Origin: Deltaproteobacteria bacterium
Lineage (GTDB): Bacteria; Myxococcota_A; UBA9160
Assembly (NCBI GenBank): GCA_020849175.1
Contig: JADLGR010000042.1
Coordinates: 1-34,324 of the forward strand
Direction of reading: 5' to 3'
Length of the DNA stretch: 34,324 nucleotides
Shown here: positions 1 through 7,488 of the stretch, in pieces
How positions within the stretch are numbered: position 1 is the stretch's first letter
How the letters are laid out: every line of letters starts with the position of its first letter
Notes under the pieces: model-generated
Seen by the model: the letters and a program-made list of their open reading frames with translations, nothing else
Told to the model about the DNA's origin: nothing
The model's database searches: none
Made by a program: the position numbers and the translations under genes

Positions 1-114
1 GCGTCCGGTCGCTCTAGGTCTGCCTGCACATGGGGGCGAATCGGCCCGCACCTTGCAACGGTCCATGGGAGAAGGTGAGGGCCATCACGGAAGGCTCTCG
101 ATGAGGGGATCCCC

Positions 115-588
115 ATGGACGCCAGATTCAGCGCCGACGAGCACTTCCAGAAGGGCCAGGAGTGGTTGCGGGCCCGCCAGCCCGGCGCAGCCCTCGAGCA
201 CTTCCGCGTGGCCAACGCCCTGCAGCGCGACAATGCGCGCTACCGCTCCTTCTATGGACTGTGCATCGGTCTCGTCGAACGTCGCTTCAGCAAGGCGCTC
301 GAGCTGTGCAACGCGGCGGTGAAGGACGAGTTCTTCAATCCCGACCTGTACCTCAACCTCGCGCGGGTCCACATGGCGTTCGGCTTCAAGGCCGAGGGCA
401 TGCGCTACCTGCGACGCGCCCTCATGATCGACCCGTCGAGCGCGACGGCGCAGGCCGAGCTGGCGCGTCTCGGCGAGCGACGGCGTCCCGTCCTCGGATT
501 CCTCCCGCGCCGGCATCCGATCAACCGCTGGCTCGGGCGAGCGCGCCAGAGACTGGGCATCGCGGACGGGGCGAGCGCAGCCGGCTGA
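115..588 (+). CDS. TPR-repeat protein
   Basis: This 157-aa protein is made of helical hairpins that read as about three tetratricopeptide repeats (roughly residues 8-41, 45-78 and 80-113). The last contains the typical A-x-x-x-L-x-x-A-L-x-x-D-P pattern (RRALMIDPSSATAQAELARL). TPR proteins are usually scaffolds for protein-protein contacts, and the partner here is unknown. After the repeats comes a basic tail (about 119-150) rich in Arg, with FLPRRHPINRWLGRARQRL near its end. I believe similar tails occur in related deltaproteobacterial TPR proteins, but I cannot verify it. There is no signal peptide or membrane segment, so it is probably cytoplasmic. The ATG is preceded by a purine-rich GAGGGG about 7 nt upstream. 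It appears to be a single gene with its own upstream region (1-114). Confidence 0.8.
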   Translation: MDARFSADEHFQKGQEWLRARQPGAALEHFRVANALQRDNARYRSFYGLCIGLVERRFSKALELCNAAVKDEFFNPDLYLNLARVHMAFGFKAEGMRYLRRALMIDPSSATAQAELARLGERRRPVLGFLPRRHPINRWLGRARQRLGIADGASAAG

Positions 589-606
589 GCCGCAGCCGGG
601 CCGAGG

Positions 607-635
607 TTGACTTCGCCCCGGGGATCCCGTAAATC
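607..635 (+). promoter_or_regulatory. sigma-70-type promoter for the bS22-like gene
   Basis: TTGACT (607-612) is separated by 17 nt from TAAATC (630-635). The -35 box is close to consensus and the -10 box is weaker. Transcription would start near 642, giving a leader of about 30 nt before the GTG at 672. Called by eye only. Confidence 0.45.
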
Positions 636-671
636 ACGCCCGCACGCCGAACGAACGGCGCGGGAGAGCTC

Positions 672-764
672 GTGGGCAGCGTCATCAAGAAGCGCCGTAA
701 GAAGATGCGCAAGCACAAGAAGAAGAAGCTCCTCAAGCGCGCCCGCCACAAGCGCAAGCGCTAG
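672..764 (+). CDS. bS22 / AURKAIP1-COX24-type ribosomal mini-protein
   Basis: A 30-codon ORF starting at GTG and ending in TAG encodes a protein that is almost entirely Lys and Arg and begins MGSVIKKRRKKMRKHKKKK. This start matches my memory of the mycobacterial 30S subunit protein bS22 (MGSVIKKRRKRMSKKKHRK), a bacterial relative of the mitochondrial mS38/COX24 family. That protein binds 16S rRNA on the small subunit. A GGGAG ribosome-binding site lies a few nucleotides upstream, and a good promoter (607-635) sits at the right distance. It is short enough to be missed by most gene callers. The identification rests on the N-terminal motif and the composition. The C-terminal LLKRARHKRKR also fits the family's LLRRTRxxRRK pattern. 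Confidence 0.8.
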   Translation: MGSVIKKRRKKMRKHKKKKLLKRARHKRKR

Positions 765-1328
765 CCGGACGGGCAGGCGCCGAGCAGGGCGCGCGAACGC
801 GTGCGGGCTCGCAGCGCGCGAGGCATGCAGCCGGGCAAGACCGCGAGGCAGCCCTGTGGAAGGGCGCGCTCGCCCGACGCCGGGCCGCGGGGCTGCTGTC
901 GAGAGACGGTTCCTCGAAGAAATTCGACCTCGTTTCCGGCTCCGCACCGCGTCGCTCGCGCGTGTAGGGTAGGGCGCGAAATGCCCGTTTCCCGGCGGCG
1001 CACGTGCGTTTCTCGCGTTCGGCTCTTCGAAGATCCGGCTGGTTGCTCGCAGCTCGGTAACCCATCCGGCTGTTTTTTTTGCAGATCTCGCTTGACGACC
1101 CCAAAAAACTGGTGTTAGGGTCAGCCGCAACAGTGGCTCTAGTGCCGCGGATTGCGATGAGAAGGCAAGTCATTTGCCGTCAAGTCGCAGGTTCTGGACT
1201 CCGATAGGGCCCGGTGAGTCATCGGTCGTGTTGGTTTCGTCCGATGGCAGGGGGCGTTCAGGCCCCGCTCGGGCCGGGAGCAGAGCTGCTCCAGCACTCG
1301 AGACCACGAACAGGGGGGTAACCCAGGT
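765..1328 (+). other. gene-free region with promoter and long leader
   Basis: No reading frame here has protein-like composition or a family match. The stretch holds a T8 run (1073-1080), a 9-nt direct repeat ATCCGGCTG (1033-1041 and 1064-1072), a sigma-70-type promoter (1092-1121) and then about 200 nt of leader before the histone-H1-like gene. Part of the leader can pair locally, for example CCGAT near 1201 with ATCGG near 1220. I recognise no known riboswitch. Confidence 0.5.
1092..1121 (+). promoter_or_regulatory. sigma-70-type promoter for the H1-like gene
   Basis: TTGACG (1092-1097), an 18-nt spacer containing an A6 tract, and TAGGGT (1116-1121). The TAnnnT -10 pattern keeps the three most important positions. 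The predicted start near 1128 gives an unusually long leader of about 200 nt for the gene at 1329. Confidence 0.5.
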
Positions 1329-1538
1329 ATGGCAGCTCGTAAGAAGGCGACCCGAAAGAAGGCAGCTCGCAAGGCGACGCGGAAGAAGGGCGCCCGGAAG
1401 GCCACGCGCAAGAAGGCCGGTCGCAAGAAGGCCGGTCGCAAGAAGGCCGCCAAGAAGGGTGGCCGCAAGAAGGCTGCTCGGAAGAAGGCGACCCGCCGGC
1501 GCCGCAAGGCGGCGGCCGCTCCCGCGATGGAAGGCTAG
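1329..1538 (+). CDS. histone H1-like Lys/Arg/Ala-repeat DNA-binding protein
   Basis: This 69-aa protein consists of degenerate repeats of the type ARKKATRKKA and GRKKAGRKKA, followed by RRRRK and a short neutral tail ending PAMEG. Such tails resemble the C-terminal domain of eukaryotic histone H1 and bacterial proteins such as AlgP and chlamydial HctB. They bind DNA non-specifically and may compact the nucleoid. The DNA contains a tandem 15-nt repeat around 1415-1445, so the repeat number could vary by slippage. The ATG follows a G-rich AGGGGGG about 11 nt upstream, with AGG closer in. The gene is monocistronic, with its own promoter (1092-1121) and a perfect terminator (1585-1621). A ribosomal or RNA-binding role cannot be excluded from composition alone. 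Confidence 0.75.
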   Translation: MAARKKATRKKAARKATRKKGARKATRKKAGRKKAGRKKAAKKGGRKKAARKKATRRRRKAAAAPAMEG

Positions 1539-1584
1539 TCCTTCGCGGAAGCCAGGGTCTGCCTTCCTCAGGGAAGGCATCGGG

Positions 1585-1621
1585 CCCCGGCCGGCAACCC
1601 GCCGGCCGGGGTTTCCTTTTT
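1585..1621 (+). terminator. intrinsic terminator after the H1-like gene
   Basis: A perfect 11-bp GC stem (CCCCGGCCGGC at 1585-1595 pairs with GCCGGCCGGGG at 1601-1611) has an AACCC loop and is followed by TTTCCTTTTT. A smaller hairpin (GCCTTCC 1561-1567 with GGAAGGC 1572-1578) sits just upstream. It ends transcription of 1329-1538 before the rpoZ promoter. Confidence 0.9.
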
Positions 1622-1648
1622 GTGGGCCTGCTGGCGAGGCGTGCGGGA

Positions 1649-1677
1649 TTGGCGGCGAGGGCCGACTGGCGTACGCT
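1649..1677 (+). promoter_or_regulatory. sigma-70-type promoter for rpoZ
   Basis: TTGGCG (1649-1654), a 17-nt spacer, then TACGCT (1672-1677). The predicted start near 1684 gives a leader of about 29 nt before the rpoZ ATG at 1713. It lies directly behind the strong upstream terminator, as expected for an independent promoter. Confidence 0.5.
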
Positions 1678-1712
1678 GCGACCCCCGAAGAACCGCACGA
1701 GGTCTAGCGCCG

Positions 1713-1931
1713 ATGGCCCGAGTCACCGTCGAGGATTGCATCGAGAAGGTTCCGAACCGCTTCCACCTGGTCCAGATGGCGTCCGTGCGGACCAAGCAGC
1801 TCAAGAAGGGCGCGCGCGCGCTGGTCGGAAGCGAGGGGAACAAGGAAGTCGTCGTCTCGCTGCGCGAGATTGCCGCAGGCTTCATCAAGCCCGACTATCC
1901 GGAAGAAGAGGGTCCGGGCTCTCCCGCGTAG
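1713..1931 (+). CDS. rpoZ: DNA-directed RNA polymerase omega subunit
   Basis: The 72-aa product begins [20 protein letters not shown] and continues with the omega signature of a helix, an R-T-K-Q-L core (residues about 28-36) and E-I-A-A-G-F-I-K near 52-59. Omega binds the beta-prime subunit, helps RNA polymerase assembly and in many bacteria forms part of a ppGpp site. The family usually runs 70-100 aa, so this is a short but complete member. The frame stays open further upstream, but homology starts at the ATG at 1713, which has CGAGG about 10 nt before it. The common neighbour gmk is absent here, and the gene stands alone between a terminator and a convergent kinase gene. Confidence 0.92.
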   Translation: MARVTVEDCIEKVPNRFHLVQMASVRTKQLKKGARALVGSEGNKEVVVSLREIAAGFIKPDYPEEEGPGSPA

Positions 1932-1991
1932 CCGCGTTCGGCGCCGTCGCGCACGAAGGCCCGTCGCCTCGTACGGCTCGCGCGGCGCCGA

Positions 1992-3284
1992 TCAGGCCAC
2001 GGTCTGCACGGGGATCCGGAAGACGAATGTGCTTCCGCGTCCTACCTCGCTCGAGAGCGCGAGGCTGCCGCCGAGCAGATGGACCAGCTCGCGAACGAGC
2101 GCGAGACCGAGTCCCGAGCCTCGGAATCGGGAGGCGCTCGGCTCATCGACCTGGAAGAACGCGTCGAAGACGAACTGCTGGTCGTCGGGGCAGATCCCGA
2201 TGCCCTCGTCCTCGACGGCACAGACCAGCTCACCGCCCGTCACCTCGGCTCGGATCTCGATGCGCCCGCGCTCGGTGAACTTTGCCGCGTTGTCGAGGAG
2301 CAGGAAGAGGATCTGGTTCACTCGCGCGAGGTCGGTTCGGATCTTCGGGAGCGGCTCGCCGAAGCGCTTCTCGACGAGAACCTCCTTGCCCGCCAGCGTG
2401 TCCTGCACGCTGAAGATGGCCTCGTCGACGACCTCGCGGAAGCTCACCTCGCCGATCTCGACGGCGAGCTCTCCCTGCTTGACTCGCCACAGGTCGAGGA
2501 TGTTCTGGAGCGTTCGCAGGAATGCCGTGCCGTCGTCGAGTGCGGCGCGCAGGTCGGACTTGGTTCCTTCCGAGAGGACCGTGTCTTCGTTGGCCAGGAC
2601 CGCGATGATGGTCTCGATGATTCCGTTGAGCGGCGTACGCAGCTCACAGGACATCTTCTCGATGAAGTCGTTCTTGAGTCGCTCGACCTTTCCGAGCTTC
2701 TCGTCCTTACGCAGCAGCTCGATGTCCTGCGCGAAGAGCGCCTCCGACAGCTTGAGGATCTCCTCGCCTTTGCGCTCCGACAGATCGTCGTGCTGGCGCA
2801 GCCGGGCTTCGAGGGCGTCGGCTCGCGCGGCAAGGCGGTCGTGATCGACTCGTTCCGCGAGACGTCCGGCGAGACGCTCGATCTCGCGCCGGACCTCGCT
2901 CCCGATCGCCCCGGGCGCTGCGGCGACGAGCGCCCCGTGCCGGCGGCCGCGCCAGACGAGCGGCACTGCGAGAACGCCGCCGCCGGCGGCCGGGCCGAGC
3001 GCGCGCGGCGCGGCGAGCAGGCGCGCCTTGCGATCCTCGAGCACGCCCTGCAGGGCGGGCGCGAGGGCCTGCGACGCCGACCGGGCCGCGTCTTCGCCGG
3101 CGATTCCGGTCGCTGCGAGCAGTCGCAGCGCCGGATTACGATCCGCGTCGATCGCGAAGACGAGCGCGAGGCCGCCGGGAAGGCGAGCCACCGCACGTTT
3201 CGCAGCCGCACGGGCGAGCGCGCCGAGATCGCCGGCGCTCTCGGCCGCGCACGGCGTCGGTACGGCGTCGGCTGCCTCGCTCAC
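1992..3284 (-). CDS. cytosolic GAF-domain sensor histidine kinase with His-to-Cys H-box
   Basis: The 430-aa protein has an N-terminal GAF-like domain (about 15-150), a coiled coil (about 155-205), an HisKA-type dimerisation segment and an intact HATPase domain. Visible motifs are the N box LLDNAAKF (329-336), the G1 box DEGIG (359-363), an F box (FDAFFQVD, 373-380) and the G2 box GSGLGLAL. The H box reads KMSCELRTPLNGI, with Cys213 (codon 2646-2648) where the phosphorylated His normally stands. So ATP binding looks preserved while canonical autophosphorylation looks lost. There is no signal peptide or membrane span. The GTG start has GGGAGG 4 nt upstream. It lies 17 nt after the PilT gene on the same strand and is probably co-transcribed. 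It could act as a scaffold or pseudokinase, as DivL does with Tyr at this position. Confidence 0.88.
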   Translation of the reverse strand: MSEAADAVPTPCAAESAGDLGALARAAAKRAVARLPGGLALVFAIDADRNPALRLLAATGIAGEDAARSASQALAPALQGVLEDRKARLLAAPRALGPAAGGGVLAVPLVWRGRRHGALVAAAPGAIGSEVRREIERLAGRLAERVDHDRLAARADALEARLRQHDDLSERKGEEILKLSEALFAQDIELLRKDEKLGKVERLKNDFIEKMSCELRTPLNGIIETIIAVLANEDTVLSEGTKSDLRAALDDGTAFLRTLQNILDLWRVKQGELAVEIGEVSFREVVDEAIFSVQDTLAGKEVLVEKRFGEPLPKIRTDLARVNQILFLLLDNAAKFTERGRIEIRAEVTGGELVCAVEDEGIGICPDDQQFVFDAFFQVDEPSASRFRGSGLGLALVRELVHLLGGSLALSSEVGRGSTFVFRIPVQTVA

Positions 3285-3301
3285 GCGACCTCCCGGCGCC
3301 G

Positions 3302-4447
3302 TCAGAACCGCTCGTCCGAGTCGATCTCGAACGGGTCGAGAGTCTTCTCGTCACGATCGCCGGCTTCCGACGTCGGCCCGTCGAGTGCGAGCCGCGTCCG
3401 GAAGTCGTCGGGATTCGTCGCGGCGGCGAGTGCGGTCTCGATCGAGATCTTGTTGGCGCGCAGCAGGTCGAGCACGTGTTGGTCGAACGTCTGCATCTGC
3501 TCGGTTCGCCCGCGCGCGATGTAGTCGGTGATCTCTGCCGTGCGCGAGGCGTCCTTGATGCACTCCTGGATCGAGCGCGTGCTGCGCATGATCTCGACGG
3601 CCGGCACGCGACCGTCGCCTTTCTTGTTGGCGAGGAGACGCAGCGAAACGACGGCCTTGAGATTCTCGGCGAGCCGCGTGCGAACCTGCGGCTGCTCCTC
3701 CGTCGGGAAGAACGAGACCAGCCGCGTGATCGTCGATGCCACGTCGCTGGTGTGGATCGACGAGAAGACGAGGTGTCCGGTCTCGGAGGCCTTGAGCGAG
3801 GTGTCGACCGTCTCGAGGTCTCGCATCTCGCCGACCATGATGACGTCCGGATCCTGCCGCAGGGCGGCGCGCAGGGCGTCCGGGAACGAGCTGGTGTCGG
3901 TTCCGATCTCGCGCTGCGTGATGATGCTCCGGTCGTGGGTGAAGACGAACTCGATCGGGTCCTCGATCGTCACGATCTTCGCCCGCCGGTCGCGGTTGAT
4001 CTCGTTGATCATCGTGGCGAGCGTCGTCGACTTGCCCATTCCGGTGGCGCCGGTCACGAGCACGTAGCCGCGCTGGAGGCCGGTGATCTGGCGCAGCGCC
4101 GAGGGAAGGTTCAGGTCTTCGAAGCTGCGGATCTGGGGGGGGATCACGCGCAGCACCACGTTCAGGCAGCGGCGCTGCCGCGAGATGTTGACCCGGAAGC
4201 GTCCCTCGCCGGGGAGATCGAAGGCGAGGTCGAGCTCGCTGAACGAGGCCTCCGGCAGCCGGCCGTCGCCTTCGAGGAGGACCCGCGCGATCTCCTCGGT
4301 GTCCTCGGGTCCGAGGACCTTGTACCGCAGCTCGACGAGCTCGCCGTGAAAGCGATAGAGCGGGAGGTAGCCGACCTGGAAGTGGATGTCCGAGGCGCCC
4401 TTCTCGAGGCCGAGGCGCAGGAGCCGGCACACCTTCTCCCGATCCAT
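3302..4447 (-). CDS. type IV pilus retraction-type ATPase (PilT/PilU family)
   Basis: The 381-aa length and motif order match PilT. ASDIHFQVG (18-26) is the N-terminal signature, Walker A is GATGMGKST (133-141), and the Asp box is IEDPIEF (161-167). Walker B is DVIMVGEMRD (201-210) and the His box is HLVFSSIHTSD (225-235). PilT hexamers sit at the cytoplasmic base of a type IV pilus and depolymerise it for twitching motility. The Walker A Met138 and the C terminus lacking a clear AIRNLIRE motif could also suit PilU-like paralogues. The frame is open far upstream, but homology begins at the ATG at 4447, with AGGAG about 8 nt before it. The histidine kinase follows 17 nt downstream. No other pilus gene is in the window. 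Confidence 0.9.
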   Translation of the reverse strand: MDREKVCRLLRLGLEKGASDIHFQVGYLPLYRFHGELVELRYKVLGPEDTEEIARVLLEGDGRLPEASFSELDLAFDLPGEGRFRVNISRQRRCLNVVLRVIPPQIRSFEDLNLPSALRQITGLQRGYVLVTGATGMGKSTTLATMINEINRDRRAKIVTIEDPIEFVFTHDRSIITQREIGTDTSSFPDALRAALRQDPDVIMVGEMRDLETVDTSLKASETGHLVFSSIHTSDVASTITRLVSFFPTEEQPQVRTRLAENLKAVVSLRLLANKKGDGRVPAVEIMRSTRSIQECIKDASRTAEITDYIARGRTEQMQTFDQHVLDLLRANKISIETALAAATNPDDFRTRLALDGPTSEAGDRDEKTLDPFEIDSDERF

Positions 4448-4609
4448 GAGGAGGCTCCTGTGCGGCGCGGCCGGGCGGTGGCGCGCTCCTGCGTCGCTGT
4501 ATCGGCCGGCCGGCGCGCCCCTTGACCAGACCACTGCGGCGCGAGAGCCACTAGACTGACGGCCCCGGGGCGGGCGGCCGCCCATCGATGGGGAGCGAGA
4601 GGGAGCAAC

Positions 4610-5101
4610 GTGGGACGCGTGAGGTTTCGTTCGTTGCTTGCGCGCGGTTCGGTGATGGCTGCCGTCGTGTTGCCGGTCGTCGTCGGGCTGTCGGAGGGCC
4701 TGCACGCGCGAGCGGCCGCGGCGCAGGACGGGGCGGGTCCGCCCGTTCGCCTCGACCGGCTGATGAAGCTGCCCGACACGGTCGAGTACGACGTCGAGCG
4801 GCGCGGAGGCGCGACGCGCACCGAGTGGCGGAGCCGCTTCAACGAGGCGCGCGAAGCCGCGACCACTGCGAAGAAGGACCTCGACCAGGCGACGGCGAAG
4901 CTCGAGAAAGCCGCCGCCGGGTCGGACTCGTGGCGCTTCGTGCCGCCGGGCGGCGACGTCACCGCGGAGAACCAGGACAACCTGCGGATTCGCATGGACG
5001 TGACGAAGAAGCGTGAAGCCCTCGCCTACGCCGAAAAGCGCCTCAAGGACCTCGAAGTCGAAGCCAATCTCGCGTCGGTACCGGCGGACTGGCGCAACTG
5101 A
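4610..5101 (+). CDS. secreted coiled-coil protein of unknown function
   Basis: A 163-aa protein with an N-terminal signal peptide: a basic start, a hydrophobic stretch around residues 13-27, then an A-rich cleavage region (RAAAAQDG). The mature part starts with RLDRLMKLPDTVEYDV (about 44-59) and continues as charged helix with heptad-like spacing (about 70-105 and 125-150), so it probably forms a coiled coil in the periplasm. I do not recognise the family. The GTG start has GGGAG about 6 nt upstream. The gene is divergent from pilT. A weak promoter with TAGACT at 4552-4557 may serve it, and the palindrome GGGCGGCCGCCC (4572-4583) lies in the leader. It converges on the AI-2E-family gene. Confidence 0.7.
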   Translation: MGRVRFRSLLARGSVMAAVVLPVVVGLSEGLHARAAAAQDGAGPPVRLDRLMKLPDTVEYDVERRGGATRTEWRSRFNEAREAATTAKKDLDQATAKLEKAAAGSDSWRFVPPGGDVTAENQDNLRIRMDVTKKREALAYAEKRLKDLEVEANLASVPADWRN

Positions 5102-5160
5102 TCGCGGGCGCCGCCCCCTGGAGCAGTCGAACGCGGACCGCGAGACACCCGAGAAGCCGT

Positions 5161-6258
5161 CTACCGCCGGCCGCGGCGTCCGGCCGCCGGCGCAGCAGGC
5201 TTCGGAGCAGGGTCGCGCTCCGGGCCGCGTGTAAACTCTGCGAGCAGCGTGAACGAGACCGAGAGCAGCACGGGACCCACGAACAGACCCAGCACACCAA
5301 ACGTGGAGAGGCCGCCCAGGACACCGAAGAAGACGAGCAGGAACGGGATGCGCGCCGTTCCGCCGATCAGAAGCGGGCGCAGCCAGTTGTCGGCCGTGCT
5401 GACGACGAGGCCGCCCCAGAGCGAGAGGCCGAGCGCGGCGGCCTTCTCGCCCGTGAGCGCGAGCCAGATCGCGGCGGGGATCCACACCAGCGCCGTTCCC
5501 ATCGGGATGAACGAGCCGAGCGCGGTGAGCGCGCCGAGCGCGACGGGAACGCCAGTTCCCGCGACGGCGAAGCCGATGCCGCCGAGGGTTCCCTGCACGA
5601 GCGCGGTGCCGAGCAGTCCGAAGACGACGCCGCGGATCGACTCGCCGACGCGCTCGAGAAATCCCTCCGACGCGTAGGGCAGGAACACGAGCGCCATCCG
5701 ACGGCCGTGCCCCGCCAGCCGCTCGCCATCGAGGTACAGGCAGAAGAGCACGATCAGCGTGATCGCCACGCTCAGAACGTTGTGCGCCACCGCGCCGGCC
5801 ATGTTGACGAGCCGGCTCGACACCGCAGCGCCGTAGCTCTGCACCCAGCCCGCGATGACGGCCGGGTCGAGGACGTCGATTCGCCGGTAGCTCTGCAGCC
5901 GCTCCATCAGCCACTGCTGCTCCGTCACCCAGCCGGGAAGCGGCGCACCCTGCGCGATCCACTCCTGCACACTGGTGACGAGCCGCGTCGCCTCGCTGCC
6001 GAGATTTGCGAGCAGGACGGTGAGCGGTGCGCCGACCGTGAGGAAGAGGACGGCCGTGAACAGGCCGGCGGTGAGGGCTGGCCGACCCGTTGCGTCGCGA
6101 ACGCGCCGGAAGAGGGGCCAGGTCATGAGCGCGATGAGCGCCGCCCAGGCGATCGGGACGAAGAAGGGCTGCAGGACGAGATACGCGCCCGCCGTGAGCG
6201 CGGTGCCCGCCGCGACCCTCGCGACGGCAAGCCCGACGCGAGGCGCTTCAGCGCTCAT
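5161..6258 (-). CDS. AI-2E/PerM family membrane transporter
   Basis: The 365-aa protein has about seven or eight hydrophobic segments in the AI-2E family layout. There is an N-terminal pair (about 17-60), a third span near 65-85, a soluble stretch (about 90-150), then a C-terminal block of spans (about 155-345) ending in a Pro/Arg-rich tail. The family's G-x-x-x-P motifs are present (GSFIPMGTALVWIPAAIW). Members are named after E. coli TqsA (autoinducer-2 export), but most are of unknown substrate, and some are Na+(Li+)/H+ antiporters. The ATG lies inside the end of the upstream MFS gene (11-bp overlap), so the two are probably translated from one minus-strand mRNA. The stop is 60 bp from the convergent secreted-protein gene, with no clear terminator between. 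Confidence 0.85.
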   Translation of the reverse strand: MSAEAPRVGLAVARVAAGTALTAGAYLVLQPFFVPIAWAALIALMTWPLFRRVRDATGRPALTAGLFTAVLFLTVGAPLTVLLANLGSEATRLVTSVQEWIAQGAPLPGWVTEQQWLMERLQSYRRIDVLDPAVIAGWVQSYGAAVSSRLVNMAGAVAHNVLSVAITLIVLFCLYLDGERLAGHGRRMALVFLPYASEGFLERVGESIRGVVFGLLGTALVQGTLGGIGFAVAGTGVPVALGALTALGSFIPMGTALVWIPAAIWLALTGEKAAALGLSLWGGLVVSTADNWLRPLLIGGTARIPFLLVFFGVLGGLSTFGVLGLFVGPVLLSVSFTLLAEFTRGPERDPAPKPAAPAAGRRGRR

Positions 6259-7429
6259 GGGTCACCGCTCGCTGTACCGCCGGCACCAACGCGAGCGCCG
6301 GCAGCGCGAGCAGCGCCGTCGCCGCGAAGAACACCGGATAGCCGAGGGCGCTCGCTCCCGCGCCCGAGACGGGCCCGGTAACGAGCCGCGGCGCGAGCGA
6401 GAGCGCCGAGAGGCTCGCGAACTGAACCGCCGCGTGCTCCTTCTCACAGGCTCGCATGAGCAGGCTGAGGAACGCTGCCGTCGCGAGTCCGGTACAGAAC
6501 GATTCGACAGCGGACGCCGTCCACAGCCCCGCCCGTCCCGATGCGGGCGCAAGAGCGACGGCGGCATAGCCGAGATTCGACAGCATCGCGAGCGCACCGA
6601 AGGCGAGCAGTGAGGCCGCGAGGCCGCGCGTACGGACGGCGACGCCACCCGCGAGGGCCCCGGCGATCGTCGCCAGGGACCCGATCGCCGTCGACACGAG
6701 GCCGATCTCCTCGAGGCTCATGCCGCGGTCGACCCAGAAGGGCTTCACCATGGGCCCCATGCTGAGGTCCGCGAGACGATAGAGCAAGACGAAAGCGAAG
6801 AGGGCCGCGACACCGGGGCGCGAGAGCCAGCGCCGCATCGCGGGCCACGTGTCGCCAGCCCCGGCGCGCGTCGTCGTCACCGGCGGAAGCCGCGAGGCGA
6901 CGAGCGCGAGTGCGAGCAGGACCGCCGCCGCGGTGACGAGCGTCGCCGGCCAGCCCGCCCAGCGCGGGAGGAACAGCAGCGCGCCGCCGCCGGCGAGCAC
7001 CGCGACGCGATACGCCGTCACGCGGACGCCGTTCGCCGGACCCTCCTCGCCGCGGTCGAGGAGGCCGATCGTGTACGCGTCGATCGCGATGTCCTGCGTC
7101 GCCGAAGCGAGGCAGAAGCCGGCGAGCAGTGCCCAGAGCACCGCGTCGGGAGCGGACGGGTCGCGCAGACCCGCGAGCGCCAGCAGGCCCGCCATCACGA
7201 CGAGCGCGGCCGTGATCCAGCGCCGGTAGGTCCCGTAGCCATCGACGAGCGGCGACCAGAGAAACTTGAACGTGTACGCGGAGAGCAGCGTGCTCACCCA
7301 GCCGATCTCGGCGAGCGATGCCCCGTGAACGCGCAGCCAGACGGGCCATACGTCCGCAGCGATACCGGGAGGGAATCCTTCGACGAAGTACAGCATCGCC
7401 ACGAGGACGAGCTTGCGTCGCAGCGGCAC
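6248..7429 (-). CDS. AmpG-like MFS permease
   Basis: This 393-aa protein has 11-12 hydrophobic spans and starts with RRKLVLVAMLYFVEGFPPGI, the N-terminal signature of the AmpG/acetyl-CoA transporter branch of the major facilitator superfamily. A second family motif is the acidic WVSTLLSAYTFKFLWSPLVD loop (about 50-70). AmpG imports anhydromuropeptides from periplasm to cytosol for cell-wall recycling; the substrate here is inferred from the family only. I place the start at the GTG at 7429 because GGGGGG lies about 5 nt upstream and homology begins there. The frame continues open to 7525, which would overlap the divergent ABC gene. It overlaps the AI-2E-family gene by 11 bp. Confidence 0.82.
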   Translation of the reverse strand: MPLRRKLVLVAMLYFVEGFPPGIAADVWPVWLRVHGASLAEIGWVSTLLSAYTFKFLWSPLVDGYGTYRRWITAALVVMAGLLALAGLRDPSAPDAVLWALLAGFCLASATQDIAIDAYTIGLLDRGEEGPANGVRVTAYRVAVLAGGGALLFLPRWAGWPATLVTAAAVLLALALVASRLPPVTTTRAGAGDTWPAMRRWLSRPGVAALFAFVLLYRLADLSMGPMVKPFWVDRGMSLEEIGLVSTAIGSLATIAGALAGGVAVRTRGLAASLLAFGALAMLSNLGYAAVALAPASGRAGLWTASAVESFCTGLATAAFLSLLMRACEKEHAAVQFASLSALSLAPRLVTGPVSGAGASALGYPVFFAATALLALPALALVPAVQRAVTHER

Positions 7430-7488
7430 GCCACCCCCCGGCCGTCGAGTATCGCCCGCCACCGGCGCGCGGGCTAGCCTCTTGCGCC

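Noticed and set aside
1128-1328. Possible riboswitch in the leader of the H1-like gene
   Set aside because: I see no known aptamer core, and a DNA-binding protein gene is not a usual riboswitch target. Kept only as a long leader.
4572-4583. Palindrome GGGCGGCCGCCC, also at 26520-26531, considered as a repeated regulatory site
   Set aside because: A 12-bp GC-only palindrome can recur by chance in DNA of this composition, and the two places share no other context.
4448-5962. N-terminal extension of the pilT frame (open to 5962)
   Set aside because: The extension has low-complexity Arg-rich sequence, covers the secreted-protein gene and part of the AI-2E-family gene antisense, and PilT homology begins at the ATG at 4447.
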